Shown: positions 1 to 8,873, counted from the first letter of the stretch. The stretch: 64,000 nucleotides of DNA from Parasphaerochaeta coccoides DSM 17374 (GCF_000208385.1 NC_015436.1:1612001-1676000); one strand, 5' to 3'. Translations and numbers: made by a program. Notes: a model not told the origin generated them from the letters alone.

Positions 1-87
1 ATAGGTGACGAACTGCTTGATGGCTCCGATATAACTGCCCAGATGCAACTGTCCGCTCGGTTTGATGCCGCTTAACATTGTCTTCAT
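1..87 (-). CDS. trpS: Tryptophan-tRNA ligase, N-terminal fragment (cut by window edge)
   Basis: Only the first 29 codons are in the window. They read MKTMLSGIKPSGQLHLGSYI and onward, which is the start of a class I tryptophanyl-tRNA synthetase: the GxxPSGxxHLG block is the family version of the HIGH nucleotide-binding motif. The enzyme charges tRNA-Trp in the cytoplasm. The ATG at 87 is preceded by a GGAGGA about 12 nt upstream on the minus strand, which supports this start. The gene points out of the window and is divergent from mgtA. The identification is strong despite the short length; nothing can be said about the rest of the protein. Confidence 0.9.
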   Translation of the reverse strand, partial: MKTMLSGIKPSGQLHLGSYIGAIKQFVTY

Positions 88-373
88 GATTGAATTTGTC
101 CTCCGACGCCATTTCCGGCCATTGTCCGTTTCCTGTACGGGTTCATTCTTAGAATCCGCACGATGGGACGCCGCCGCGCCTTGCACTGTCACATTAAAAC
201 ACACTGCCCTATTGATTGCAATGAGGCAAGGATTTGACAGTCAGGAAGATCAATGATTCAGGGCATTGTAATTCCTGTAGTGGCTCATCCTCCTATCCAT
301 CGCTCCCGCACTACTTCACATCCAGAATTTCAGCGTCTAGAATTTCAGCGTCCAGAATTTCAGCCGAGGCATG
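88..373. other. Intergenic region between trpS and mgtA
   Basis: Divergent intergenic stretch with no open reading frame that resembles a protein. Its one clear structure is a set of three 15-bp tandem repeats near its right end, listed separately. The trpS promoter must lie here, but I could not pick one with confidence. Confidence 0.5.
321..364. repeat. Three tandem 15-bp direct repeats
   Basis: Three head-to-tail units with consensus TCCAGAATTTCAGCG occupy 321-335, 336-350 and 351-364. The middle unit has TCTAG in place of TCCAG, and the last lacks its final base. They lie just upstream of the proposed mgtA promoter, so they could be regulator binding sites or simply an unstable short repeat. 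No function is shown by the sequence. Confidence 0.85.
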
Positions 374-403
374 TTGACCCTCGGACATAAAATAAAATAT
401 TCT
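374..403 (+). promoter_or_regulatory. Candidate promoter of mgtA
   Basis: TTGACC (374-379) and TATTCT (398-403) are separated by 18 nt, a reasonable sigma-70 type match. It would give a leader of about 240 nt before the mgtA start. The assignment is by pattern only. Confidence 0.4.
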
Positions 404-652
404 GGGTATACGGAAAAACATCAGGGTTCCGGATTGCCCCTTCAATCATCGGAACTACGGCTTTGCCATGCTTGTGTTGTCCGCTTCTCTCTTGTTAATT
501 AATGAACGACCTGTTGCCTGACAGGTAATCTGTTGTAAGAGAAAAGAGATTTATTGTTCAGTTCCTGCTTCCCACTCATACGAAGCACGTTGCATGGAGC
601 TATTCTTTGTTGTGTTCCCTTGGGGGGACTCCTGCCGGAAAGGAGAAAAGAC
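404..652 (+). promoter_or_regulatory. Long 5' leader of mgtA, possible Mg2+-responsive RNA
   Basis: If transcription starts near 410, mgtA has an untranslated leader of about 240 nt. Long leaders that sense Mg2+ are usual for this transporter in other bacteria (the mgtA leader, the M-box). Here a 6-bp stem, ACCTGT/ACAGGT at 509-526, is visible. I could not match the region to the M-box consensus by eye, so a magnesium sensor is only an inference from gene identity and leader length. Confidence 0.3.
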
Positions 653-3298
653 ATGAAGTTCATCACCGGGAAAAACCAAGCCAACCGCATTCGGAAAAAC
701 AAACATGACAGCGAGACAAAGCTCAGAGCCTTTGCGTTCATGGAACAGGACGAACTTTTTGCCGCCGTCTCATCATCACCGACCGGACTCACTGGCGGCG
801 AAGCGGAAGACAGACAGGACGAATTCGGGAAGAACATCATCACAGCCGGACTCAAGAACACTCCTCTCCACCGGATGCGGGAAGCCGTGGTCAATCCTTT
901 CAACATCATTCTGCTGTTCATTGCCTCCGTGACATATTTCACTGATGTCGTAGCAGCCTCACGACCGGATTACGTGACAATCATCATCATCCTTGCCTTG
1001 ATTGTCCTCTCCAGCTTGGTCGCATTCCTCCAAAGCCAGCGTTCCAACGCCGCCGCCGAGAAACTGTCCCACATGATTTCCAATAAAATCCACGCATGGC
1101 GTGACGGAAAGCTTGTTGAGATTCTCCAGGAAGATGTCGTGCCCGGAGACATAATCCATCTTTCGGCAGGTGACATGCTTCCCGCCGATGTGCGGTTCCT
1201 GACGGTGAAGGACACCTTTGTCGCCCAGTCCGCCCTGACCGGAGAATCGAATCCTGTCGAGAAGTTCTCCGATATGAAAAATGAGCGGACGGACGCCTTG
1301 ACCGATGTAAAGAACATCGGTTTCATGGGTTCCAACATAGTCAGCGGAAGCGCCACCGCCCTGGTTCTGGCAACGGGCAACGATACGTATTTCGGCGCAA
1401 TGGCGGAAACGCTTTCCGGCGACAGAGCCAAGACCAGCTTTGAACGAGGTGTCGGAGCGGTCAGCGGACTTCTTGTCCGCATGATGCTGGTCATGTTGCC
1501 CATCGTTTTTCTAATCAACGGCTTTGCCAAAGGAGAATGGCCTCAGGCTCTGCTTTTCTCCATCAGCATTGCCGTGGGACTCACCCCGCATATGCTTCCG
1601 GTCATCATGACTTCGACCCTGGCCAAGGGTGCTGTCTCCATGTCCAGGCACAAGGTAATCGTCCGCACACTCGGCTCAATCCAAAGCTTTGGCGAGATGG
1701 ATGTACTCTGTACCGACAAGACGGGGACATTGACAGAAGACAGGATAGTACTGGAGAAATACATGAACCTCCGTGGAGAGGATGACGCACGTATCCTGCG
1801 CCATGCCTACCTCAACAGTTTCTTCCAGACAGGTTTGAAAAACCTCATTGACCTGGCCATCATTAACAGGGCTGTCCAGAACGGAGATGAGAGCATAACG
1901 GAGAATTACAGCCGGGAAGATGAAATTCCTTTTGATTTCAGTCGTCGGAGAATGAGCGTGGTTCTGGCTGACAAAACCGGCAAGAGGCAGTTGATCACCA
2001 AGGGTGCCGTGGAAGAAATGATAGGCATTTCATCCTTCGTGGAAATCAGCGGGCAGGTGCTTCCCATGGATGAGACGACCCGGCGTTCGGCCATGGCGGT
2101 GTATGAGAAATACAATGCAGCAGGTCTGCGGATGATTGCCATAGCACAGAAGAACGAGGTTCCTGAAAGCGGCGCCTTCAACGTTGCCGATGAGAAGGAC
2201 ATGGTACTCATTGGCTTCGTAGGATTCCTCGATCCTCCCAAGGAAAGCGCGAAAGCCGCAATCCTCACCTTGAAGAACCACGGAGTGAGAACCGTTGTAC
2301 TCACCGGGGACAGTGAAGGAGTCGCCGCGAAAGTCTGCGGAAAAGTTGGAGTAGACACATCCATCCTTCTCACAGGCAGGGATGTGGAAAAGATGGACGA
2401 CGCTGAACTGATTAAAGCCGTAAGGACGTGCGACCTGTTCGCAAAGCTGTCCCCCGCACAAAAGGAACGTGTCGTCAGTGCATTCCAGGCCGCCGGTCAC
2501 ACGGTGGGCTACATGGGCGATGGCATCAACGATGCTCCAGCCCTGCGCCAGGCAGACGTAGGCATTTCAGTGGACAGTGCCGTGGACATAGCCAAAGAAA
2601 CGGCGGACATCATCTTGCTGGAAAAAGACTTGATGGTACTTGAGAAAGGTGTCATTGAGGGCCGACGAACCTTCGGGAACATCGTGAAATACATCAAGAT
2701 GGCGGCAAGCGGAAATTTCGGTAACATGATTTCCGTCATGACGGCCAGCATCTTCCTGCCTTTCCTGCCAATGCTTCCCGTGCAGCTTCTGACACAGAAC
2801 CTTCTCTGTGATTTCGCTCAAATGGGCATGCCCTTTGACAGCGTTGATGATGAGTATGTCAGGAAACCCCGCAAATGGGAAACAAAATCAATCAAGTCAT
2901 TCATGGCATATATGGGGCCGCTGAGTTCTATATTCGACATCCTGTGCTTTGCCATCATGTGGTGGATTATCGGCGCAAACAAGCTTGCGCTTGCTCCTCT
3001 GTTCCAGTCCGGCTGGTTCGTGTTCGGAACGGTGTCGCAAGTCCTGGTCATCCATATGATTCGCACGGCGAAAGTACCGTTCTTTCAGAGTAGGCCGTCA
3101 CGTCCACTACTCATCTCTACTGTTTTGGTTGCTATCGTGGCGTTCGTGGTCGGGTTCAGTGGTTTTGCCATCGGTATCGACATGATGCCCCTTCCGGCAT
3201 CCTTCCTCCCATGGCTCGCCCTCATCCTGGCTGGTTATTTCCTCTGTGCCCAGATGACCAAGAGATTCTACGCCAAACGGTACGGAGACTGGTTGTAA
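653..3298 (+). CDS. mgtA: Magnesium-transporting P-type ATPase (MgtA/MgtB type)
   Basis: This 881-residue integral membrane pump imports Mg2+ at the cost of ATP. It shows the P-type ATPase order: cation-ATPase N-domain (about 30-90), actuator domain with TGES, first membrane bundle, phosphorylation motif DKTGTLT (Asp near 355), nucleotide domain, the hinge motif GDGINDAP near 622, and a C-terminal bundle of helices. The stretch NFGNM...PMLPVQLLTQNLL followed by a membrane-proximal region is typical of MgtA/MgtB. Length is close to E. coli MgtA (898). The reading frame is open from 554, but the ATG at 653 has AAAGGAG about 8 nt upstream and gives the normal N-terminus, so I chose it. It stands alone, ending at a bidirectional terminator. 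Confidence 0.92.
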   Translation: MKFITGKNQANRIRKNKHDSETKLRAFAFMEQDELFAAVSSSPTGLTGGEAEDRQDEFGKNIITAGLKNTPLHRMREAVVNPFNIILLFIASVTYFTDVVAASRPDYVTIIIILALIVLSSLVAFLQSQRSNAAAEKLSHMISNKIHAWRDGKLVEILQEDVVPGDIIHLSAGDMLPADVRFLTVKDTFVAQSALTGESNPVEKFSDMKNERTDALTDVKNIGFMGSNIVSGSATALVLATGNDTYFGAMAETLSGDRAKTSFERGVGAVSGLLVRMMLVMLPIVFLINGFAKGEWPQALLFSISIAVGLTPHMLPVIMTSTLAKGAVSMSRHKVIVRTLGSIQSFGEMDVLCTDKTGTLTEDRIVLEKYMNLRGEDDARILRHAYLNSFFQTGLKNLIDLAIINRAVQNGDESITENYSREDEIPFDFSRRRMSVVLADKTGKRQLITKGAVEEMIGISSFVEISGQVLPMDETTRRSAMAVYEKYNAAGLRMIAIAQKNEVPESGAFNVADEKDMVLIGFVGFLDPPKESAKAAILTLKNHGVRTVVLTGDSEGVAAKVCGKVGVDTSILLTGRDVEKMDDAELIKAVRTCDLFAKLSPAQKERVVSAFQAAGHTVGYMGDGINDAPALRQADVGISVDSAVDIAKETADIILLEKDLMVLEKGVIEGRRTFGNIVKYIKMAASGNFGNMISVMTASIFLPFLPMLPVQLLTQNLLCDFAQMGMPFDSVDDEYVRKPRKWETKSIKSFMAYMGPLSSIFDILCFAIMWWIIGANKLALAPLFQSGWFVFGTVSQVLVIHMIRTAKVPFFQSRPSRPLLISTVLVAIVAFVVGFSGFAIGIDMMPLPASFLPWLALILAGYFLCAQMTKRFYAKRYGDWL

Positions 3299-3324
3299 AA
3301 GAGGTAGCACCGATAAAATAGAAT

Positions 3325-3349
3325 CGGTCGGCTTTATTGAAGCCGACCG
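3325..3349. terminator. Bidirectional terminator between mgtA and the phosphatase gene
   Basis: A perfect 10-bp stem, CGGTCGGCTT/AAGCCGACCG, with a 5-nt loop sits between two convergent genes. Neither side has a strong T-run; the minus-strand exit is modestly T-rich. It probably serves both mgtA and the minus-strand gene. Confidence 0.7.
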
Positions 3350-3385
3350 GCACTTTCCACCTTGGAAAAGGTTTCAGGATAGGTT

Positions 3386-4552
3386 TCAGAATAACCGTGC
3401 TTTCAGTTGTCCTATCTGAACTTCGGTCAACCCTACTGTATTCAGCAGATAGCTTTCAGCAACATGACGGATATTCGCGTCCGTGACAGGGTTTCCTGCA
3501 TTCATCTCAACGAACAGATCGGTGATGATGCCCGCTATCCTGTCATATCTTTCCTCCCCCTTCTGTACAAAGAAATAGTTCCCATAGGTAATCATGTAAT
3601 CTTCCACTATTTCATTGACGGTCGCATCCATCAAAGCCTCAAGCAAGGCGACAACCATTCCCGCCCTGTCTTTTCCTTCATTGCAATGAATGAGATATGG
3701 CCCTTCATGAGCTGCCATGAACAGGAGTCCTGTTTTCAGCTTGGCGGTGAAATCCGCTGAAAAGAAATCAACGTCCATGCTCAGGGGGATGACAGAACCC
3801 TGTCCGACCAGTTTTTCATAATAGGGAGCCGCAGGCAGATTAGGAGCCATGCTCGCTTCACTGTCCGCCAGGTTAATCACAGTCTTGACTCCTGCCAGCT
3901 CGGCAAGTTTGGCCGCATAAGGCGCCCGTGCGTCATTCAGCACAGGGTTCGCGCTCCGATACAGGCGTCCGGGAGGAATCTTTCCTGCTTTGACATAACG
4001 GAAGTTCGCGAATATCTCATCGCTTGCATAAGCAGCGCGTTCTTCGGATTTTTCCAGATGACGGACTTCATATTCCCTGAGATAGCCTTTCTTTTCAGCA
4101 AGGTTGATGGAGACGGGAGAGCCAATGACAGCCCCTGTTCTCTCCGCAAAATTTCCATAACTTATAGCAAGCGCAACGTTTCCATTGCTTATCCTTACCA
4201 ACTGCTGACCTCGGTCAACATCACTGTATGTGGAGACATACGGAGCCGTGAAACTTCTGTCTCCCACGCTGACAGCCAGGATATCCCCCAGAGCGTATCC
4301 GGCTTCAGTCATTGCGGATTCAGCAATATCAGCTGTGATGTTTCCGTATTTGTCGATGTCCTGTACAGCCCCCTGTACAGCGACCAGAACAGCTTCCTGC
4401 TGTACGACGTCCTGCGCAGACGTTTGTACGGAAACAGGAACTTCCAGGACTGGTTCCTGCCTCTGCACACTTGTTGTCCGACAGGACAACATCAGGACTA
4501 GCATGAGCCCCAGGAACATGCGCGGCACACATTTCAACACAAACTTTTTCAT
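3386..4552 (-). CDS. Lipoprotein protein-tyrosine phosphatase with N-terminal SAM-hydrolase-like C-domain
   Basis: A 388-residue predicted lipoprotein: signal peptide with lipobox LMLSC, Cys24. Residues about 175-380 are a Y_phosphatase3-type phosphatase, with the signature HCNEGKDRAG (nucleophile Cys290, Cx5R loop) and the usual GRLYRSANP entry motif near 195. Residues about 65-160 are not part of that family. They match the C-terminal domain of SAM hydrolases (DUF62/SAM-HAT): DKYGNIT, GD..AVSVG, VSTYSDVDRGQQLVRISN and ALAISYGNFAERTG align with the C-domains of the two SAM hydrolases encoded at 21.7-23.5 kb. The N-terminal SAM hydrolase catalytic domain is absent. The protein should face outside the inner membrane, so its substrate is unclear. 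Start chosen for its GAGGAG 8 nt upstream. Phosphatase call strong; the fused domain is read by eye. Confidence 0.8.
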   Translation of the reverse strand: MKKFVLKCVPRMFLGLMLVLMLSCRTTSVQRQEPVLEVPVSVQTSAQDVVQQEAVLVAVQGAVQDIDKYGNITADIAESAMTEAGYALGDILAVSVGDRSFTAPYVSTYSDVDRGQQLVRISNGNVALAISYGNFAERTGAVIGSPVSINLAEKKGYLREYEVRHLEKSEERAAYASDEIFANFRYVKAGKIPPGRLYRSANPVLNDARAPYAAKLAELAGVKTVINLADSEASMAPNLPAAPYYEKLVGQGSVIPLSMDVDFFSADFTAKLKTGLLFMAAHEGPYLIHCNEGKDRAGMVVALLEALMDATVNEIVEDYMITYGNYFFVQKGEERYDRIAGIITDLFVEMNAGNPVTDANIRHVAESYLLNTVGLTEVQIGQLKARLF

Positions 4553-4769
4553 TTCCTTTTCTCCTCGGATAACCAGTCATCCGTGACAGATAGCATCCTT
4601 CCGGGCATTCATCACATACTACGTGGTTTCCTTGCACAGAACACTATACCGCAACCACACCCATGAGACAATTTCTTTTCTTTTTAGCCAACGTTTTGGC
4701 CAACGTGGTACTGGATGACTTATCGCCGGACAATCTGGCGCTCAATGACACTCAGGAGGCAAGATGACC

Positions 4770-4932
4770 AGCGGGTTCCCGTCATTGCGGCTCTCGCCAA
4801 GGAAGGAATCACTTTGGAGTTGGTAAAGTTTTCCGGCCACACCCAGTCCAACCAGGCGTTGGCGGACACGGAACTCGACCTCAATGCCTTCCAGCGCATA
4901 GCCTTCCTCGCTCATAGCGGCTCTTTATGTTG
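4770..4932 (+). pseudogene. Relic of methionine-binding lipoprotein (MetQ/NlpA family)
   Basis: About 45 codons translate to VPVIAALAKEGITLELVKF and, further on, ALADTELDLNAFQRIAFL. This matches the part of MetQ/NlpA D-methionine-binding lipoproteins just after the signal sequence (HAEIL..LLAKEGIDLE..., NLALADGELDANFFQH). There is no signal peptide, no start with a ribosome site, and the similarity stops after AFL, so almost all of the roughly 260-residue protein is missing. No MetI or MetN gene is nearby. The next gene is a trans-sulfuration enzyme, so a former methionine cluster is a reasonable reading. Confidence 0.7.
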
Positions 4933-4980
4933 ACTTTGTCCTGGAGTATACGCCTTAATGAGAGACAAGAGAGGCATGCA

Positions 4981-6150
4981 ATGAGTGAGGATTACAACTG
5001 TTCCCAGGAAACCATCATTGTCCACGGTGTCACTCCCTACGATTCCCGTACCGGAGCGATAAGCACTCCCATTTACCTGAGTTCAACCTTCCGCCATCCT
5101 GAACTTTTTCAATCGACAGGCTTTGACTATTCCCGCTCCCTGAACCCCACGAGACTAGAGCTGGAAAACACCATTGCCCGTCTTGAGAAAGGACGTTACG
5201 GACTTGCGTTCGCTTCCGGCATGAGCGCAATATCCGCGCTCATCAAGCTGTTCGCGCCGGGCGACCATATCATTGTCTCGATAGATCTGTACGGTGGTAC
5301 ATATCGCCTTTTCCATGATATCTACGAACCATACGGACTGCACTTCTCCTGGGTGGACACCGACGACCTTGAAGCAACAAAGAATGCCCTGCGACCCGGA
5401 ACGAAAGCTGTCTTCATTGAGACTCCCTCAAACCCCATGATGAAAGTCACTGACATCCGCGCGACGGCGGATATCATCCATTCCCACGGACAGAAGCACG
5501 GGCAGGAAGGATACCTCATTGTGGACAATACTTTTCTTTCCCCTTATTATCAAAATCCCCTGGAACTGGGGGCGGACTTTGTTGTCCATAGCGGGACAAA
5601 GTACATTTCCGGACACAATGACACGCTTTCAGGTTTCATTGTTCATGATGACGAGACAATCGCGGAAAAACTCCGTTTTCTCCAGATGAGCGAGGGTGGC
5701 ACGCTCAGCCCCTTTGAGTCATGGCTGATTCTCCGGGGACTCAAAACTTTGGCCGTCCGCATGGACAGACAGAGCGAGAACGCCTTGGTCGTAGCCATGT
5801 GGTTGCAAACTCATCCCAAAGTCGAATCAGTCTACTATGTCGGCCTGCCCGACCATCCCCATCATGAGCTTTCCCTCCGCCAAAGCAAAGGCTTCGGGGG
5901 AATGGTTTCCTTCTCCCTCAAAGACTCCGCCGATGTGGCATCTCTTTTGAAGAACATACGGCTGATCCTGTTCGCCGAAAGTCTGGGAGGCGTGGAAACC
6001 CTCCTCACCTATCCCATGGTTCAGACTCACCAAGCCATTCCCCCCGACATGAGGGAGCGGACAGGGGTCACCGACCGCCTGATGCGGTTGTCCGTCGGAC
6101 TGGAACGAGCGCAGGACATAATAGCCGACCTTAAACAGGCTCTGGACTGA
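4981..6150 (+). CDS. Cys/Met metabolism PLP-dependent enzyme (cystathionine gamma-synthase/beta-lyase type)
   Basis: A 389-residue cytoplasmic enzyme of the trans-sulfuration family. The PLP lysine is Lys207 in VHSGTKYISGH; YSRSLNPTRLELE, AFASGMSAISA and ESLGGVETLLTYP are all family blocks. Members convert O-acyl-homoserine, cystathionine, homocysteine or methionine; by-eye reading does not separate MetB, MetC and methionine gamma-lyase, though the C-terminal block YPMVQTHQAIPPDMRERTGV resembles MetB/MetC. The frame is open from 4927, but ATG 4981 gives the normal N-terminus; its ribosome site (GAGAGG) is weak. It follows the metQ relic directly. Confidence 0.85.
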   Translation: MSEDYNCSQETIIVHGVTPYDSRTGAISTPIYLSSTFRHPELFQSTGFDYSRSLNPTRLELENTIARLEKGRYGLAFASGMSAISALIKLFAPGDHIIVSIDLYGGTYRLFHDIYEPYGLHFSWVDTDDLEATKNALRPGTKAVFIETPSNPMMKVTDIRATADIIHSHGQKHGQEGYLIVDNTFLSPYYQNPLELGADFVVHSGTKYISGHNDTLSGFIVHDDETIAEKLRFLQMSEGGTLSPFESWLILRGLKTLAVRMDRQSENALVVAMWLQTHPKVESVYYVGLPDHPHHELSLRQSKGFGGMVSFSLKDSADVASLLKNIRLILFAESLGGVETLLTYPMVQTHQAIPPDMRERTGVTDRLMRLSVGLERAQDIIADLKQALD

Positions 6151-6255
6151 GAGCCACAAAGATGCAGAAAATTTCTACCGGCTCCGAGATTCATGGCGGA
6201 CATTCATGGCATGCACCGGATGCACTGAACGTCCGGCCGAGTTCATGTGCCATAG

Positions 6256-7866
6256 TCATTCAGTTTTCTCCTGTTCCTGCTGTATCCGGGAAATATATAC
6301 AGAAGGACTCATTCCGACATGGCGTTTGAAGACTTTTGAGAAATAATAGGAGTTCTCAAAACCAAGTGCCGCGAATATTTCATTGATACGGTTTTCTCCG
6401 CCTTTCATCATGCGGATGGCCTCATCAGTCTTTGCAGTGTTCACATATTCAATGAAACTCATTTCACACTGCCGGGAGAAAACGGAGGACAAGTAACCAG
6501 CGGAAACCCCAATGGTGGAGGCTACCTCGTCCAGCATGATGCGCGAATGTATATGGCTGTGGACATATTGCTTTGCCCGTTCTATGACAGAATCCTGGAC
6601 AGTGCCGTAATGCGAGAGATAACAGACAGCATCTTCTTCAAATACCTGGAGCCACCTGAGAAAAGCGGAACGAGTGCCGAGGTACGGCAATACATCTTGG
6701 TGGAAAGGATAGACAAGCGCGGAGGAATACTCAGTCTTCAGGCTCACCATGGCATGAGAGGCTATTTCCTCACAAAGCCACGCGACCTGATGCCTTTGGT
6801 ATGTCTCGGTGGCAATCCGCTCCCTTGCCTTGGATAGATACAGCCTCACGTCGCTGGAGTTCTTGGCATCCAGGGCTGCTGCAATCCGTTCCGTCAAGGA
6901 GTAAAGAGGCTGCCGACTGTATACCACGTCCTCCTTGCAGTCCTTTTGTGAAAGATCAGTCTCCCTGATGAAGAAAAGCTTATCAAGCCTGCGCAATTCA
7001 TCCCGCGCATCCTCAAGCCCATCAGGGCTGTCCTGGACGCCTGTCGCCAGGACATGGGTTGTTATTCCGGTGATTTTGGTGCTTGCATTTTTCAGCTTCA
7101 CTGTACAGGCTGCCACTCTCGAAGAAAAAGACGAAAGAGGAACATCCCATACCAGGAACTGGAAGGAATGATAAAAAGGTCTCACGCCACATATCGGCAT
7201 GAAATGAGAAAATGAATTCCCGATGACCTTGCGGGTGATTTCTCCCTGGTAATCATACATACGCTGATAATCCGCGGCGGAAAAACCAGTTTCCGGAGAA
7301 ATATCCGGATACTGCAACTGGACACATATGAAAGCATGATTGCGGAGCATACCTTTTTCCGCAAGCAAGGTACGGTATCTGGACTCAAGAGGCTCCGGCA
7401 AGGTCAACCTGACAAGGATGTCCTGTACATGACCCTGTTCGTCCAGGGAATGCAGGTCAGCGGCGTCCATGCGGAGAAGCTTCCTCCGCGCCTCACATTC
7501 AGGTTTGGCACGTTCGATGCACATGGCAAGAGCCGCCGCATCCATTTCCGTCTTCAACAGATAATCGAAAGCATTGTGATGCAGTGATTTCTGCACATAA
7601 CGGAACTCCTCAAGACACGTGAGCATGATGAAGACCACCTGCGGAAGTTCGACAGTGACTGTCCTGAGCAACTCTATCCCATCCATGATGGGCATGCTGA
7701 TATCACACAGGACAATGTCCGGCACTTCCTTGCGTATCATATCAAGGGCGGCCTTGCCGTTGCGCGCGGTGCCTATGACTTGACAGTCATGGGATTGCCA
7801 GTCCATAAGGAACCTTATGCCGGAAAGGATAATCGCCTCATCATCAACCAGCACGACTTTATACAT
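6256..7866 (-). CDS. Two-component response regulator, REC plus AraC-type DNA-binding domain (YesN type)
   Basis: 536 residues. The N-terminal receiver domain has the acidic pair VDDE and the phospho-acceptor Asp55 in VLCDISMP. A long middle region of no clear family follows, then a C-terminal AraC/XylS helix-turn-helix pair (about 425-530: IMLDEVASTIGVSAGYLSSVF and ENSYYFSKVFKRHVGMSPS). Regulators of this type control sugar-uptake operons next to them. The start at 7866 has GGGAGG 6 nt upstream and overlaps the end of the kinase gene by 8 nt, so translation is probably coupled. The likely target is the divergent ABC/heparinase operon starting at 8874. Confidence 0.9.
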   Translation of the reverse strand: MYKVVLVDDEAIILSGIRFLMDWQSHDCQVIGTARNGKAALDMIRKEVPDIVLCDISMPIMDGIELLRTVTVELPQVVFIMLTCLEEFRYVQKSLHHNAFDYLLKTEMDAAALAMCIERAKPECEARRKLLRMDAADLHSLDEQGHVQDILVRLTLPEPLESRYRTLLAEKGMLRNHAFICVQLQYPDISPETGFSAADYQRMYDYQGEITRKVIGNSFSHFMPICGVRPFYHSFQFLVWDVPLSSFSSRVAACTVKLKNASTKITGITTHVLATGVQDSPDGLEDARDELRRLDKLFFIRETDLSQKDCKEDVVYSRQPLYSLTERIAAALDAKNSSDVRLYLSKARERIATETYQRHQVAWLCEEIASHAMVSLKTEYSSALVYPFHQDVLPYLGTRSAFLRWLQVFEEDAVCYLSHYGTVQDSVIERAKQYVHSHIHSRIMLDEVASTIGVSAGYLSSVFSRQCEMSFIEYVNTAKTDEAIRMMKGGENRINEIFAALGFENSYYFSKVFKRHVGMSPSVYISRIQQEQEKTE

Positions 7867-8794
7867 CCCCATCCTCCCATGGCACGGTAATTGTAACGCG
7901 GGTTCCCTGTCCGGGACGGCTTGTGACCGCCAGGCCATATTCTTCCCCGTATGTGAGACGGAGCCGCTCATGGACATTGGACATGCCTATTCCTGAGAAC
8001 TGGCTGACAGAATTTCTTTTCAATTTCTTCTGCAAGGAATCCACCAAAGTCTCCTCCATGCCTACCCCATCGTCCTCAACAATGATTTCCAGTACATCCC
8101 CCTCATGGCGGCACGTCACCGTGATTGTCCCAAATTCTCCGGACGGTTCAATACCATGGTAGATGGCGTTCTCGACAATCGGCTGGAGGGAAAACTTGAG
8201 TATCATGGCATGAGCGACATTCCCAGGCATATCAACGATGAAATCAAAAGTCCCGACATAACGTATCTGCTGTATGGCTACGTAATCCCTGACCAGTTCC
8301 AGCTCGTTTGCAAGGAAAATACGTTCATCAGTTCCCTTGGAGAGTTGCTTGAGCAGGTTCGAGAGGCTGCGTGTCATTTCCTCTATGCCCTTGTTCTTCT
8401 GAACCTTCGCCATCCAGCGTATCGACTCAAGCGTATTGTACAGAAAATGCGGATTGACCTGACTTTGGAGCAAGGCTATTTCCTGCCGCTGCTTCTGCTC
8501 ATACATCTGCCCTGTAATCTCAAGCAGTTCCTGTATCCGAGTACTCATCTCATTGAGAGTCTTCCCTATTCCCGCAAATTCGTCCTTGCTCGTCTCGATG
8601 CTGGCATCATAGGAAAAACCGGAATCAGGCATTCGCCGGATGTGGGCGATGATTCTGTTCACCGGACGGGTGATGGAATGCGACAGGACAACGATCAAAC
8701 CGAAAGTCACGGCAAGAACCAGAACCACAATGAAGACAAGGGAAATGACAAAACTGTTCGCCTGCCTTCCCATGGTATCCTGGGGAATCATCAC
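7859..8794 (-). CDS. Sensor histidine kinase (YesM type), truncated at the N-terminus
   Basis: 311 residues where relatives have about 580. What remains is one membrane segment (about 14-37), HAMP domain (38-90), phospho-acceptor His116 in SQVNPHFLYNTLES, and an HATPase domain with the EN box (QPIVENAIYHG) and G-boxes (DDGVGM, GIGMSNVHERL). The first membrane segment and the whole extracellular sensor domain are missing. The only start is a GTG (8794) with no ribosome site. In-frame codons upstream look like the end of a sensor domain (NYDVMIPQD) but are cut off by a TAG at 8804-8806, and the divergent transport gene begins 80 nt away. It is either a deletion remnant still translated or a kinase that lost ligand control. 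Confidence 0.75.
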   Translation of the reverse strand: MMIPQDTMGRQANSFVISLVFIVVLVLAVTFGLIVVLSHSITRPVNRIIAHIRRMPDSGFSYDASIETSKDEFAGIGKTLNEMSTRIQELLEITGQMYEQKQRQEIALLQSQVNPHFLYNTLESIRWMAKVQKNKGIEEMTRSLSNLLKQLSKGTDERIFLANELELVRDYVAIQQIRYVGTFDFIVDMPGNVAHAMILKFSLQPIVENAIYHGIEPSGEFGTITVTCRHEGDVLEIIVEDDGVGMEETLVDSLQKKLKRNSVSQFSGIGMSNVHERLRLTYGEEYGLAVTSRPGQGTRVTITVPWEDGDV

Positions 8795-8873
8795 ATCATA
8801 ATTCTACATTGTCGGTTCCGGGAAACGGTCTGAGAATCATCAATGACTCCCTTGTGGAGCAAAAGGAGCAGAT

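Noticed and set aside
554-652. 33-residue N-terminal extension of MgtA
   Set aside because: No ribosome site at 554 and the extension is hydrophobic and unlike the family; the ATG at 653 has AAAGGAG.
970-1530. 186-residue minus-strand ORF inside mgtA
   Set aside because: Shadow of the mgtA frame; no ribosome site, no family resemblance.
8105-8833. 242-residue plus-strand ORF opposite the truncated kinase
   Set aside because: Lies entirely antisense to kinase codons with conserved motifs and shows no protein family features.
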